In this document: positions 7,757-14,987 of the stretch, piece after piece | Layout of the letters: the number at the start of each line of letters is the position of its first letter | How positions within the stretch are numbered: the first letter of the stretch is position 1 | Source of the DNA: Candidatus Peribacteria bacterium | GTDB lineage: Bacteria > Patescibacteriota > Gracilibacteria > Peribacterales > Peribacteraceae | Direction of reading: 5' to 3' | DNA: 51,656 nt | NCBI GenBank assembly: GCA_943350395.1 | Contig: CALRAD010000008.1 | Span: 1-51,656, forward strand | Notes under the pieces: model-generated | What the model was told of the DNA's origin: nothing | Database searches by the model: none | Seen by the model: the letters and a program-made list of their open reading frames with translations, nothing else | Translations under genes and position numbers: made by a program

Positions 7757-8592
7757 AGCCGGGATACTGTAGACAGGGTTTGGGGCGCGGTCAAGCCCGT
7801 CCCACGCCATTTCCAGAAGTACTTGAGCCCGCTTGCGAAATGAATCCACGTCGTTTTGCGGCGCAGAAGAGAGAACATACTGGAGCCGCTGAGGCGGCGC
7901 TTGCGGTCGAGAACACGGACGCGCGGCAGGTAGAGCACTTTCTTTCCGAGGAGATGGATTCTACGGCAGAGATCGATGTCCTCGAAGAAGAGGAAGAATC
8001 GGGGGTCGAAACCCCCGAGAGACCGAAAGAGTTCCGTGCGCATCAAGAGGCAGGCTCCCACAAGCCAATCCACCTCCACTGCATCCTTGTCTCCTATGGT
8101 CTTGGTCCACTCTGCGTAGTGCTTTTGCCAGGCATCGGGGCTCAAGCGTTTTTTTAAGAGATCGATCATAGTCGGGAATTGTCTCGCTGATGCTCGTATC
8201 GAGCCGTCGGGATGAACGAGCGCGGGACCGACGACACCGATGTCCGTACGGCTTCGAAGGGACAGGAGCATGTGTTCGAGTGCATCGCGTGGCATCGTGT
8301 TGTCCGGATTGATGATCAGGAGGAATTCGCTTTCGACGAATGTCAGTCCGGCATTATTGCCGCATCCGTATCCCGTATTATTGCGTTCTTCGATGATGCG
8401 TACGCTGGCGGTATTTTGGTACCGCGCTCGAATCCATCCGATCGATTCGTCGTCGGAATGATTGTCGATGATGACAATTTCAAGCTGAGATGCGACTGTT
8501 TGTGCTCGGAGCGCTTCGACACATCGAATTGTATCGCGTGGAGAGCGGTAGTTGAGGACAAGAGCCGAAACAAGCTTTGAGCTATAAGACAT
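7753..8592 (-). CDS. Family 2 glycosyltransferase (WbbL/rhamnosyltransferase-like)
   Basis: A 279-aa cytosolic or membrane-associated GT-A enzyme. It opens with VSALVLNYRSPRDTIRCVEA, has IVIIDNHSDD for the nucleotide-sugar site, and INPDNTM as the DxD-equivalent. Later come VDWLVGACLLMRTELF and GGFDPRFFLFFEDIDLCRR, typical of WbbL-type rhamnosyl transferases acting on cell-surface glycans. The donor cannot be read from sequence. It is divergent from uvrC. Minus-strand TAAACT, 8 nt before the ATG, could be the -10 box. The stop overlaps the rplY start. Confidence 0.85.
   Translation of the reverse strand: MSYSSKLVSALVLNYRSPRDTIRCVEALRAQTVASQLEIVIIDNHSDDESIGWIRARYQNTASVRIIEERNNTGYGCGNNAGLTFVESEFLLIINPDNTMPRDALEHMLLSLRSRTDIGVVGPALVHPDGSIRASARQFPTMIDLLKKRLSPDAWQKHYAEWTKTIGDKDAVEVDWLVGACLLMRTELFRSLGGFDPRFFLFFEDIDLCRRIHLLGKKVLYLPRVRVLDRKRRLSGSSMFSLLRRKTTWIHFASGLKYFWKWRGTGLTAPQTLSTVSRL
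7766..7794 (-). promoter_or_regulatory. rplY promoter inside the upstream gene
   Basis: Minus-strand TTGACC (7794-7789), a 17-nt spacer and TACAGT (7771-7766), ending 9 nt before ATG 7756. The leader would be 0-2 nt. Confidence 0.6.
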
Positions 8593-8652
8593 GAGCTATG
8601 AGTTTACAATAAAATTCCATCAAAGGGAGCGGGATGCTTCCCGCGTTTGCGG

Positions 8653-8658
8653 TAGGAT
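8653..8658 (+). promoter_or_regulatory. uvrC -10 box
   Basis: TAGGAT followed by GACAGC and then ATGATG. It sits 6 nt from the start codon, so the mRNA should be leaderless. No convincing -35 box. Confidence 0.55.
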
Positions 8659-8664
8659 GACAGC

Positions 8665-10992
8665 ATGATGGCATCCGAGAAGGATCATAGTCGCGAAACA
8701 CTCCGTCGTAGAGTCGCGAAGGTTCCGAAAGAACCCGGCGTGTATCGCTGGCTCGATCAGAACGGAAAAATCCTCTATATCGGCAAAGCGAAGAATTTGA
8801 AGAACCGCATGCAGGGGTATGTTCAAGATGGATTGAAGCGTTCAGCGTGGACCGAGATGATGGTGCGTCAGATTGCGAATTTTGACGTGACGGTGGTCCG
8901 AAACGAAGTTGAGGCATTGATCCTCGAGAGTACGCTCATCAAAGAATTCCAACCGAAGTACAACGTGCTTTTGAAAGACGACAAGGGATACGTCTACGTC
9001 CGCATCTCTCTCAAAGATCCGTACCCTCGTGTCGCAATTGTGCGTCAGCTGCAGCGAGATGGTGCTAGGTATTTCGGCCCGTTTCTCGGCGTTCGAGATA
9101 CCGAGCATGCATTGTCTTTGCTCGACGGCATTCTCAAGTACAAAGCTTGCCGGAAATCTCTCGATGCGCTGAATGCCGATCCAACGCGCACGATGGAAGC
9201 GGACGCACCTTGCCTCGAGCATCAGATCGGGAAGTGCAACGGTTTGTGTATCGGAGCAGTTTCTCAGACTGATTATCAACAGCGCATTGATACGATTGTC
9301 AGTTTTTTCCGAGGAAACTTCGCATCGGTGAAGCGCATCGCAAAAGAATCGATGGCGGTCGCAGTTTCAGATCGGAAATTCGAAGCCGCAGCACGTTTTC
9401 GTGATGCGCTCCGGTTCATCGGGGAACTCGAGGACAGGCAAGCCGTCTCCGATCCGATGGGAGAGAATATCGACGTCTTCGGCATCGCGCTCAAGTATGG
9501 AAAAATTCAGGTTGTGCTCCTCAGGCAACGTGACGGCAAGCTGGTCGAGCAAGTCGCTTTCCCGCTCTCGGGAGAGGCGGACAGTGCTTCACTCGCGCTC
9601 GCACAGTTTCTCCCTCAGTACTACGAGCAGACGGACGATTTGCCGGAGATTGTTGTGCTTCGAGATCTTCCCGAAGACGCGTCGTCGTTGCAGAAATGGC
9701 TGAGTGAGAAGTACGGAAAAACAGTATCGATTGTCGTCCCCGAACGCGGCAAGAAGTCGAGACTTCTGGAGATGGCCGAGCGGAATGCGGAAGAGAAAGT
9801 GCAACAACAATTTGCAGTATTCGAGTCAGAGGCGCGCAAGGTCGAAGAGTCGCTGACAGATCTCCAGACGCTTCTCTCCCTTCGCGAAATTCCGCGTCGC
9901 ATCGAGTGTTACGACATCTCGCATTCCAGTGGCTCTGCAACGGTGGGGAGTATGGTCGTATTCGTCAATGGAAAGCCAAAAAGAGAGCATTATCGGAGCT
10001 TTAATATGAAGACAGTTCTCGATGGTCGCATCGACGATTATGCGTCGCTCAAAGAAACACTTCGGAGGAGGCTTAAGTATTTGACACAGGATCTGAAAAC
10101 TCTGGAGAGGGAATGGAAAGAGAAAGGAATAACATTTGGAAAAGTACGGAAAAAAGAACGGGAAACAGTGACTGCCAAAATCCACGCAGAAACATTTTCA
10201 GAGATTGCCATAGATTACCGAGAATGCATCGTTGCCAGACAGAATGACAAGATTGTCGCTTTTGGATATTTGCACCGTCATTCAAGCGGACATGTGGAAT
10301 TGTTCTCCGTTTGGGTTGATGATGCCATGCGAGGCGAGAAGCTCGGCTCTGTCATCAGCCAAATGCTGTTGAAACGCAGTGAGAAAAAGAAGGTCTATCT
10401 CGGCGCGAAACCATCGCTCGAGGAATACTACAGCGAGATTGGTTTCCGGCATGTGATCGAGCCTTCCGAAGAACTTCTTGCCGAAATAAACCGGAATGTT
10501 CCCGATTTTGCAGGCGATATCATCATGATGTACGACGGAAAGCAGCACAAAGTCGATGGATCCTTCACCGATCATCCGAATCTTCTCTTGATCGACGGCG
10601 GCAAAGGACAACTGTCTGCGGTGAAAGAAGTGCTCGACGCACTCAAGCTGACGATCTCGCTTGCGTCACTCGCGAAGCGTGAGGAAGAGATTTTTACTCC
10701 TGCAAGTTTGTCTCCTCTTATCGTTCCGGAAGATTCCTCCGCGCGGTTTCTCTTGCAACGGCTCCGGGACGAAGCGCATCGGTTTGCGAACTTTAAGCGT
10801 GAGACGAGACTCGAACACGCAATGTTTGAATCGAAGCTTGATCAAGTCTCCGGTATCGGACCGAAGACGAGAGACGATCTCATTCGCAGATTTGGATCCG
10901 CAGACGATGCGATCGCGGCGAACGATGAGGAACTGAAGAGCATGCTGACGGAGATGCAGCTTCGATCTTTGCGTTTAAAATTTCCTCGATAA
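8665..10992 (+). CDS. uvrC: UvrC excinuclease subunit with an inserted GNAT-like domain
   Basis: UvrC makes both incisions in nucleotide excision repair with UvrA and UvrB. Domains in order: GIY-YIG nuclease (GVYRW, ILYIGKAKNLKNR, catalytic Glu in NEVEALILE); the Cys cluster (YKACRK, APCLEHQIGKCNGLC); the UvrB-binding UVR motif (about residues 215-245); the RNase-H-like nuclease (IECYDISHSSG at about 410, then LLIDGGKGQLSAVKEVL at about 640 and DEAHRFANFKRETR near 710); and helix-hairpin-helix (VSGIGPKTRDDLIRRFGS). At 775 aa it is about 165 aa longer than E. coli UvrC. The excess falls at about residues 465-632 inside the RNase-H fold. There CIVARQNDKIVAFGYL, ELFSVWVDDAMRGEKLGS and YYSEIGFRHV form a GNAT acetyltransferase pattern. 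Known catalytic residues of UvrC remain. Confidence 0.93.
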   Translation: MMASEKDHSRETLRRRVAKVPKEPGVYRWLDQNGKILYIGKAKNLKNRMQGYVQDGLKRSAWTEMMVRQIANFDVTVVRNEVEALILESTLIKEFQPKYNVLLKDDKGYVYVRISLKDPYPRVAIVRQLQRDGARYFGPFLGVRDTEHALSLLDGILKYKACRKSLDALNADPTRTMEADAPCLEHQIGKCNGLCIGAVSQTDYQQRIDTIVSFFRGNFASVKRIAKESMAVAVSDRKFEAAARFRDALRFIGELEDRQAVSDPMGENIDVFGIALKYGKIQVVLLRQRDGKLVEQVAFPLSGEADSASLALAQFLPQYYEQTDDLPEIVVLRDLPEDASSLQKWLSEKYGKTVSIVVPERGKKSRLLEMAERNAEEKVQQQFAVFESEARKVEESLTDLQTLLSLREIPRRIECYDISHSSGSATVGSMVVFVNGKPKREHYRSFNMKTVLDGRIDDYASLKETLRRRLKYLTQDLKTLEREWKEKGITFGKVRKKERETVTAKIHAETFSEIAIDYRECIVARQNDKIVAFGYLHRHSSGHVELFSVWVDDAMRGEKLGSVISQMLLKRSEKKKVYLGAKPSLEEYYSEIGFRHVIEPSEELLAEINRNVPDFAGDIIMMYDGKQHKVDGSFTDHPNLLLIDGGKGQLSAVKEVLDALKLTISLASLAKREEEIFTPASLSPLIVPEDSSARFLLQRLRDEAHRFANFKRETRLEHAMFESKLDQVSGIGPKTRDDLIRRFGSADDAIAANDEELKSMLTEMQLRSLRLKFPR

Positions 10993-10993
10993 C

Positions 10994-11119
10994 GGTCCTC
11001 ACTCCGCCCCGCCGAGCGGGGCACCTCTCTCCGCTGCGGCGAAGAGAGGAAGATTCATATTGAGAGTAATACAAGTCACCCTTCTTCGCCGCAGCGGAGA
11101 AGGGTTGGGGATGAGGACC
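10994..11119. repeat. Palindromic intergenic element with terminal inverted repeats
   Basis: This 126-bp element starts GGTCCTCA and ends TGAGGACC (perfect 8-bp inverted ends). Internal inverted segments CTCTCCGCTGCGGCGAAGAG and CTTCGCCGCAGCGGAGAAGG pair with each other. It has no coding capacity. It resembles the elements at 17266-17373 and 22959-23089. Confidence 0.75.
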
Positions 11120-11130
11120 GGTAATTTTCC

Positions 11131-11160
11131 GTGACACATTCCGTCTGAGAGCTGTATGAT
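11131..11160 (+). promoter_or_regulatory. Promoter of the YtxH-like gene
   Basis: GTGACA (11131-11136), 18-nt spacer, TATGAT (11155-11160). It sits just after the palindromic element. The predicted leader is about 20 nt. Confidence 0.55.
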
Positions 11161-11186
11161 CCACTTCTCCTTTCCCAATTGATCCT

Positions 11187-11579
11187 ATGAAAAAACTCTC
11201 CTTCCTCCTCGGCTCTGTCGGCGGTGCCCTTGCTGGTTATGTCTTCAGCAACAACAAACTTCGTTCCGAAATGATGAAAGCCAAGGATACGACCGCTGCG
11301 GCAAAAATCCTCGGGAGTCATCTTGCAAAGGACGGTCAGACGGTAGCCAAAGAGGTGCAACAGCTCGCCGAGCAGCACCATCTCGATCAGCACATCGCGC
11401 ACGGCAAGAAGTACGTAAAGAACTACTACGATTCCGCGAAAGATGAAGTGCAGAAGTTTCTCGGTGATAAGGTGAAAGAGGCGACGAGCGTTGCAAAATC
11501 GGCCAAGAAACAGGTGGTGAGAAAAGCCGAAAAAGCAACGAAGGGAGTCATCAAGAAAGTGAAGTCGATGGCTCGTTGA
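11187..11579 (+). CDS. YtxH-like small membrane-anchored protein, Lys-rich tail
   Basis: A 130-aa protein. The N-terminus KKLSFLLGSVGGALAGYVFS is a Gly-rich hydrophobic segment as in YtxH/gas-vesicle-like stress proteins. A long amphipathic helical region follows. The C-terminal 35 residues are very rich in Lys and Ala (KKQVVRKAEKATKGVIKKV), resembling histone-H1-like tails and possibly binding nucleic acid or membrane phospholipid. The role is unknown. It has its own promoter upstream and a hairpin terminator right after its stop. Confidence 0.7.
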   Translation: MKKLSFLLGSVGGALAGYVFSNNKLRSEMMKAKDTTAAAKILGSHLAKDGQTVAKEVQQLAEQHHLDQHIAHGKKYVKNYYDSAKDEVQKFLGDKVKEATSVAKSAKKQVVRKAEKATKGVIKKVKSMAR

Positions 11580-11599
11580 TCTTTCGATTCCTGCAAAAC

Positions 11600-11625
11600 G
11601 CGGGTAGAAAACCCGCTCCTTTTTA
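11600..11625 (+). terminator. Rho-independent terminator after the YtxH-like gene
   Basis: Stem GCGGGT/ACCCGC with a short A-rich loop, followed by TCCTTTTT. The hairpin belongs to a 22-nt sequence (11598-11619) that recurs exactly at 21863-21884 inside ligA. Confidence 0.7.
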
Positions 11626-11719
11626 TGTGTATTTTCCTTGCAATCAGCTCATTTCTGAGTAAAATCAGAAGCGGGCTACGAAATTTAGAGAGTTCCCCCA
11701 AGGAATTCTTTTTTATTTT

Positions 11720-13378
11720 ATGGTTTCATCCAAGAAAATTACCGCGCCGAAGTTCATCATTGTGACGGGCGGCATCTGCAGCTCGCTTGGAAAGGGGATT
11801 GCGACGGCAAGCATCGGCGCGATTTTGAAGGCATGCGGCTATAAAGTCTTCGTCCAGAAGCTCGATCCGTATCTCAACGTTGATCCTGGAACGATGAGCC
11901 CCTTTCAGCACGGCGAAGTGTTCGTCACGGATGACGGAGCCGAGACGGATCTCGATCTTGGCCATTACGAGCGTTTCATCGACGAACCGATGAGCAGGCT
12001 CAGCACCGTGACGACCGGAAAAATTTACACCGAGGTGCTCGCCAAAGAACGAAAAGGCGATTTCCTCGGTGGCACGATTCAAGTCGTTCCGCACATCACG
12101 AATGCGATCAAGGACTGGATGAAGAACGCGGCCAAAGAGAGCAAGGCCGACATCATGATGATCGAAGTTGGGGGAACCGTCGGCGACATCGAAGGCGAGC
12201 CATTCCTCGAGGCAATTCGTCAGATGCGGTCGGAACTCGGGTCCGAGCGTGTGTTTCATGTGCATCTCACGCTGCTGCCGTATCTTGCCGGCTCCAAAGA
12301 GCTCAAGACGAAGCCGACACAGCTTTCCGTGCGTGAACTGCGTCGCATCGGACTCCAGCCCGATATCATTCTTGCGAGAGCGGACTACGACATTCCGACC
12401 GAGCTTCTCGACAAGATCAGCCGCTTCTGCGACGTCTCACGCGATGCCGTCATTCCGGCACAAACCGTGAAGTCGATCTACGATGTTCCGCTGAATTTCC
12501 AGAAATATGACATCGCGAATGTGATCGGCAGAAAACTCGGTCTCGGCAATTTGAAACCGGATATGAAAGAGTGGGAAGCAGGCAAGAAGCGTCATGAAAA
12601 GGCCATTAAGCCGATTCGCATCGCCCTTGTGGGCAAGTACACGAATCTCGATGACGCGTACCTCAGTCAGATCGAATCGATCAAATCCGCCGCCGCATTC
12701 CATGGTCGCAAAGCAGAGATCGTTTGGGTCGACAGTGAAAAACTTGAAAAAAAAGACGCGAAAGTGTGGAAAGATCTCAAGTCCTGCGCCGGCATCATCG
12801 TCTCGAGCGGATTCGGCAGTCGCGGCATCGAAGGCAAAATACTCGCTGCGAATTACGCACGAACGCAAAAAGTGCCCTATCTGGGGCTCTGTCTCGGTTC
12901 CCAGATTCTCGCGATTGAATTCGCCCGTGCCGCATTGCAAGATCCTCAGATCACGAGCCAAGAATTTGATGACAAAGAAAAACTCGGACATGAAAAGTAT
13001 GTCGTTCACTTCATGCCCGGTCAGCACAAAGGTCGAAGTTTAGGGGGAACGCTCAGGCTCGGAGCCTATACGTGCAGACTCAAGAAAGGTACGAAAGCCT
13101 ATGAAGCGTACAAAGCAGCGGGGCAGATATCGAACAACGATACGATTTCAGAGCGTCACCGCCACCGGTACGAATTCAATCAGTCCTTCCGCAAGCGCTT
13201 GGAAGAAAAAGGCCTCGTGTTCTCCGGCGAATGGCCCGAGTCAGGCTTGATGGAAATCGTCGAAATCAAAGATCATCCGTTCATGGTTGGCAGCCAGTTC
13301 CATCCCGAATTTAAAAGCAGACCGCACCGCCCACATCCGCTGTTTGCAGCGTTTATGAAGGCTGCGGTGAAGGGGTGA
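11720..13378 (+). CDS. pyrG: CTP synthase
   Basis: A 552-aa full-length enzyme converting UTP to CTP with ATP and glutamine. The amidoligase domain begins IIVTGGICSSLGKGIATASI and contains LDPYLNVDPGTMSPFQHGE and VGGTVGDIE. The class-I glutaminase domain has the nucleophile in LGLCLGSQ and the His-Glu pair in SQFHPEFKSRPHRP. The usual PGGFG oxyanion segment reads SSGFGSRG here. The last enzyme of pyrimidine nucleotide synthesis, it fits with pyrD-pyrK nearby. AAGGA lies 16 nt before the ATG, too far for a standard ribosome-binding site. A diverged copy of its last 16 codons lies at 14013-14061. Confidence 0.97.
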   Translation: MVSSKKITAPKFIIVTGGICSSLGKGIATASIGAILKACGYKVFVQKLDPYLNVDPGTMSPFQHGEVFVTDDGAETDLDLGHYERFIDEPMSRLSTVTTGKIYTEVLAKERKGDFLGGTIQVVPHITNAIKDWMKNAAKESKADIMMIEVGGTVGDIEGEPFLEAIRQMRSELGSERVFHVHLTLLPYLAGSKELKTKPTQLSVRELRRIGLQPDIILARADYDIPTELLDKISRFCDVSRDAVIPAQTVKSIYDVPLNFQKYDIANVIGRKLGLGNLKPDMKEWEAGKKRHEKAIKPIRIALVGKYTNLDDAYLSQIESIKSAAAFHGRKAEIVWVDSEKLEKKDAKVWKDLKSCAGIIVSSGFGSRGIEGKILAANYARTQKVPYLGLCLGSQILAIEFARAALQDPQITSQEFDDKEKLGHEKYVVHFMPGQHKGRSLGGTLRLGAYTCRLKKGTKAYEAYKAAGQISNNDTISERHRHRYEFNQSFRKRLEEKGLVFSGEWPESGLMEIVEIKDHPFMVGSQFHPEFKSRPHRPHPLFAAFMKAAVKG

Positions 13379-13394
13379 TGAAGGCATGGTAGAC

Positions 13395-13423
13395 TTGTCT
13401 GTTTGCCAGAAATAATCTACAAT
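13395..13423 (+). promoter_or_regulatory. Promoter of the protease cassette, leaderless geometry
   Basis: TTGTCT (13395-13400), 17-nt spacer, TACAAT (13418-13423), then 7 nt to ATG 13431. Confidence 0.65.
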
Positions 13424-13430
13424 AATCAAG

Positions 13431-13610
13431 ATGATCTTCTCGAAGAAAAACGCAGGCAAGTGGGTGGCAAGCACACAAGGGAAAGTGGTTGCCGTCTCTG
13501 CAAAACTGGATGTTCTCTACAAAAAAATCGGAAAAAGAGATGATCGAAAAAAGATTCAGTTCGACAAGGTGCCCTCCGGATCTTTCATCGGTGGCTTCTA
13601 TGGAATTTGA
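13431..13610 (+). CDS. Small basic protein, DUF5678-like, 59 aa
   Basis: Starts MIFSKKNAGKWVASTQGKVV and ends with FIGGFYGI. The pattern 'GKWVA...GKVVA.s.kld.l..k' resembles DUF5678-type small proteins. That assignment is from memory of the family and is tentative. The start is fixed by a promoter 7 nt upstream. Its last 11 nt overlap the next gene's start, so the two are translationally coupled. Function unknown. The pair may work together with the protease acting on, or regulated by, this protein (inference). Confidence 0.65.
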   Translation: MIFSKKNAGKWVASTQGKVVAVSAKLDVLYKKIGKRDDRKKIQFDKVPSGSFIGGFYGI

Positions 13611-14004
13611 ATTCACAAAAAGAGAGTGTGATTTTGGGACAGTGTTCACGCCGACATTGCCAATCATCTTCGATGGTTTCCCCGTTGGTCATGCACTGGT
13701 GGATACGGGAGCAGATATCACGCTTCTACCCCTTGAGATAAACAATATTCTCAATTTGGAACTCGACACAGATCATGCAATCGCTATCGGGAGCGCAGGT
13801 GGAGGAATATTTAAAGCGATTCCCGCGAAGAAGAAGGTGGAATATACGCTGGAACACAGTGGCTTTCAGCCAATCAAATGGAAAGGCACCGTCTACTTTG
13901 CACCGAGACAACCGACGATTCTTTTAGGGCAACATCAATGTCTTTCTGAGCTGAGTATCACGCTCGATGGTCCGAGACGGAAGATACGTGTGAATGCCAA
14001 ATAA
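13600..14004 (+). CDS. Retropepsin-like aspartic protease, single domain, 134 aa
   Basis: The active-site motif ALVDTGADITLLP (about residues 30-42) is the D-T/S-G signature of retropepsin-like proteases. A hydrophobic-hydrophobic-Gly element (TILLGQ) lies near the C-terminus, as in the retroviral fold. At 134 aa it has one DTG motif, so it would have to dimerise to be active. No signal peptide, so it is probably cytoplasmic. The frame runs further upstream, but ATG 13600 is preferred because it overlaps the stop of the 59-aa gene. The target is unknown. Confidence 0.8.
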   Translation: MEFEFTKRECDFGTVFTPTLPIIFDGFPVGHALVDTGADITLLPLEINNILNLELDTDHAIAIGSAGGGIFKAIPAKKKVEYTLEHSGFQPIKWKGTVYFAPRQPTILLGQHQCLSELSITLDGPRRKIRVNAK

Positions 14005-14012
14005 CTTCTTTT

Positions 14013-14061
14013 CCCGCATCCGCTGTTTGCGGCGTTTATGAAGGTGGCGGTGAAAGCCTAG
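14013..14061 (+). pseudogene. Displaced remnant of a pyrG 3' end
   Basis: These 49 bases align without gaps to the last 49 bases of pyrG (13330-13378), with about 9 differences. They encode PHPLFAAFMKVAVKA-stop, against PHPLFAAFMKAAVKG-stop in the intact gene. There is no start codon or upstream pyrG sequence. Confidence 0.85.
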
Positions 14062-14063
14062 AA

Positions 14064-14870
14064 TTATGATTCTTGTTTCTCTACCACACCGTATCTCGAT
14101 TCAAGACCATTCTTATTAGGAGCACTGATGATTGTTTCTCTTGGCGCATTACCTTGTTTTTGCACGTACGTTACACCTTCTTTATTCCCGTATACGATGC
14201 CTGGAGCAACAGCAAGTTCATATCGTAGCTCGTCCTCAACTTTTTTTGGCTTCACGGTATATGTCTGATTTTCATCAATATTAATAGTGAGTATTCCTGT
14301 CTTTCCTTCCAAAACTACTTTCATTCCATTGATTTCAAATTCAACTCCAATCTCCGTTCTTGGTAGGGAAATACTACTATATCTTTGTACGGTATTTCTA
14401 ATAGCATCAACTCTTTCTTTGGATTGTAATATCTCAGCAAACCTTTGATGCATAATCCCCGAGAGATCGGCAGACTCCTGTTCAATTATCTTCGCAATTT
14501 TTTCACGTTCTGCAGGAATATCGTCTTCACGATCAGCTTTGAATGAGAAATCAGCAATTTGTATGCTATTGCCTGTCATTTCTGCCAGTGTTTCCTTGAT
14601 TGCATTATAAAAATCTTGATCTGAAATAGGCAATCCTTTCAGAAAGGTATAATTATCTGGGGGAAAATATCGAGAAACAGTTCCATCCTTTTCCAGAAAT
14701 GTGGGAAAAGAATCATGGTCTTCTGATTCAATTTTTTGATACACTTTATCCAAAAAAATTTTTGTTTCTTCCTCAGAAAGATCTGCCAGAAAAGAGATTC
14801 TTACCAACGGTATTTTTGTATATCCTTCTGATTCTAGACTAGATATTTTTGTTGCAAATGTTTCAATCAT
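14064..14870 (-). CDS. Hypothetical protein, 268 aa
   Basis: Unrecognised soluble protein. The N-terminal 160 residues are alpha-rich and acidic (KIPLVRISFLADLSEEETKI). The C-terminal 100 residues look beta-rich (EFEINGMKVVLEGKTGILTI). An ATG exists 33 nt further upstream (14903), but it overlaps the -10 box of a good promoter (TTGATT-17-TATAAT), so the mRNA should begin downstream of it. MIETFATK at 14870 is therefore the likely start. The base composition is more AT-rich than that of pyrG and pyrD. It lies between the cassette remnant and pyrD, so it may belong to the same insertion event (inference). Confidence 0.65.
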   Translation of the reverse strand: MIETFATKISSLESEGYTKIPLVRISFLADLSEEETKIFLDKVYQKIESEDHDSFPTFLEKDGTVSRYFPPDNYTFLKGLPISDQDFYNAIKETLAEMTGNSIQIADFSFKADREDDIPAEREKIAKIIEQESADLSGIMHQRFAEILQSKERVDAIRNTVQRYSSISLPRTEIGVEFEINGMKVVLEGKTGILTINIDENQTYTVKPKKVEDELRYELAVAPGIVYGNKEGVTYVQKQGNAPRETIISAPNKNGLESRYGVVEKQES

Positions 14871-14901
14871 TTGTTTTTTGGGTAATAAGTAGAATAAAAC
14901 C

Positions 14902-14930
14902 ATTATATACTATTTACTTTATTAAATCAA
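14902..14930 (-). promoter_or_regulatory. Promoter deciding the start of the 268-aa gene
   Basis: Minus-strand TTGATT (14930-14925), 17-nt spacer, TATAAT (14907-14902). It overlaps the first in-frame ATG, which rules that ATG out as the start. Confidence 0.65.
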
Positions 14931-14987
14931 GTTCTCTCCAACCCTCTTTTCATAAAAGAAAAGCACTCACCTGTATCATCCCTACCA

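Noticed and set aside
7050-8580. Plus-strand open frames opposite rplY and the family 2 glycosyltransferase
   Set aside because: They are antisense shadows of clearly recognised minus-strand proteins.
14871-14903. ATG 14903 as start of the 268-aa gene
   Set aside because: It overlaps the TATAAT of a good promoter, so it would not be in the mRNA.
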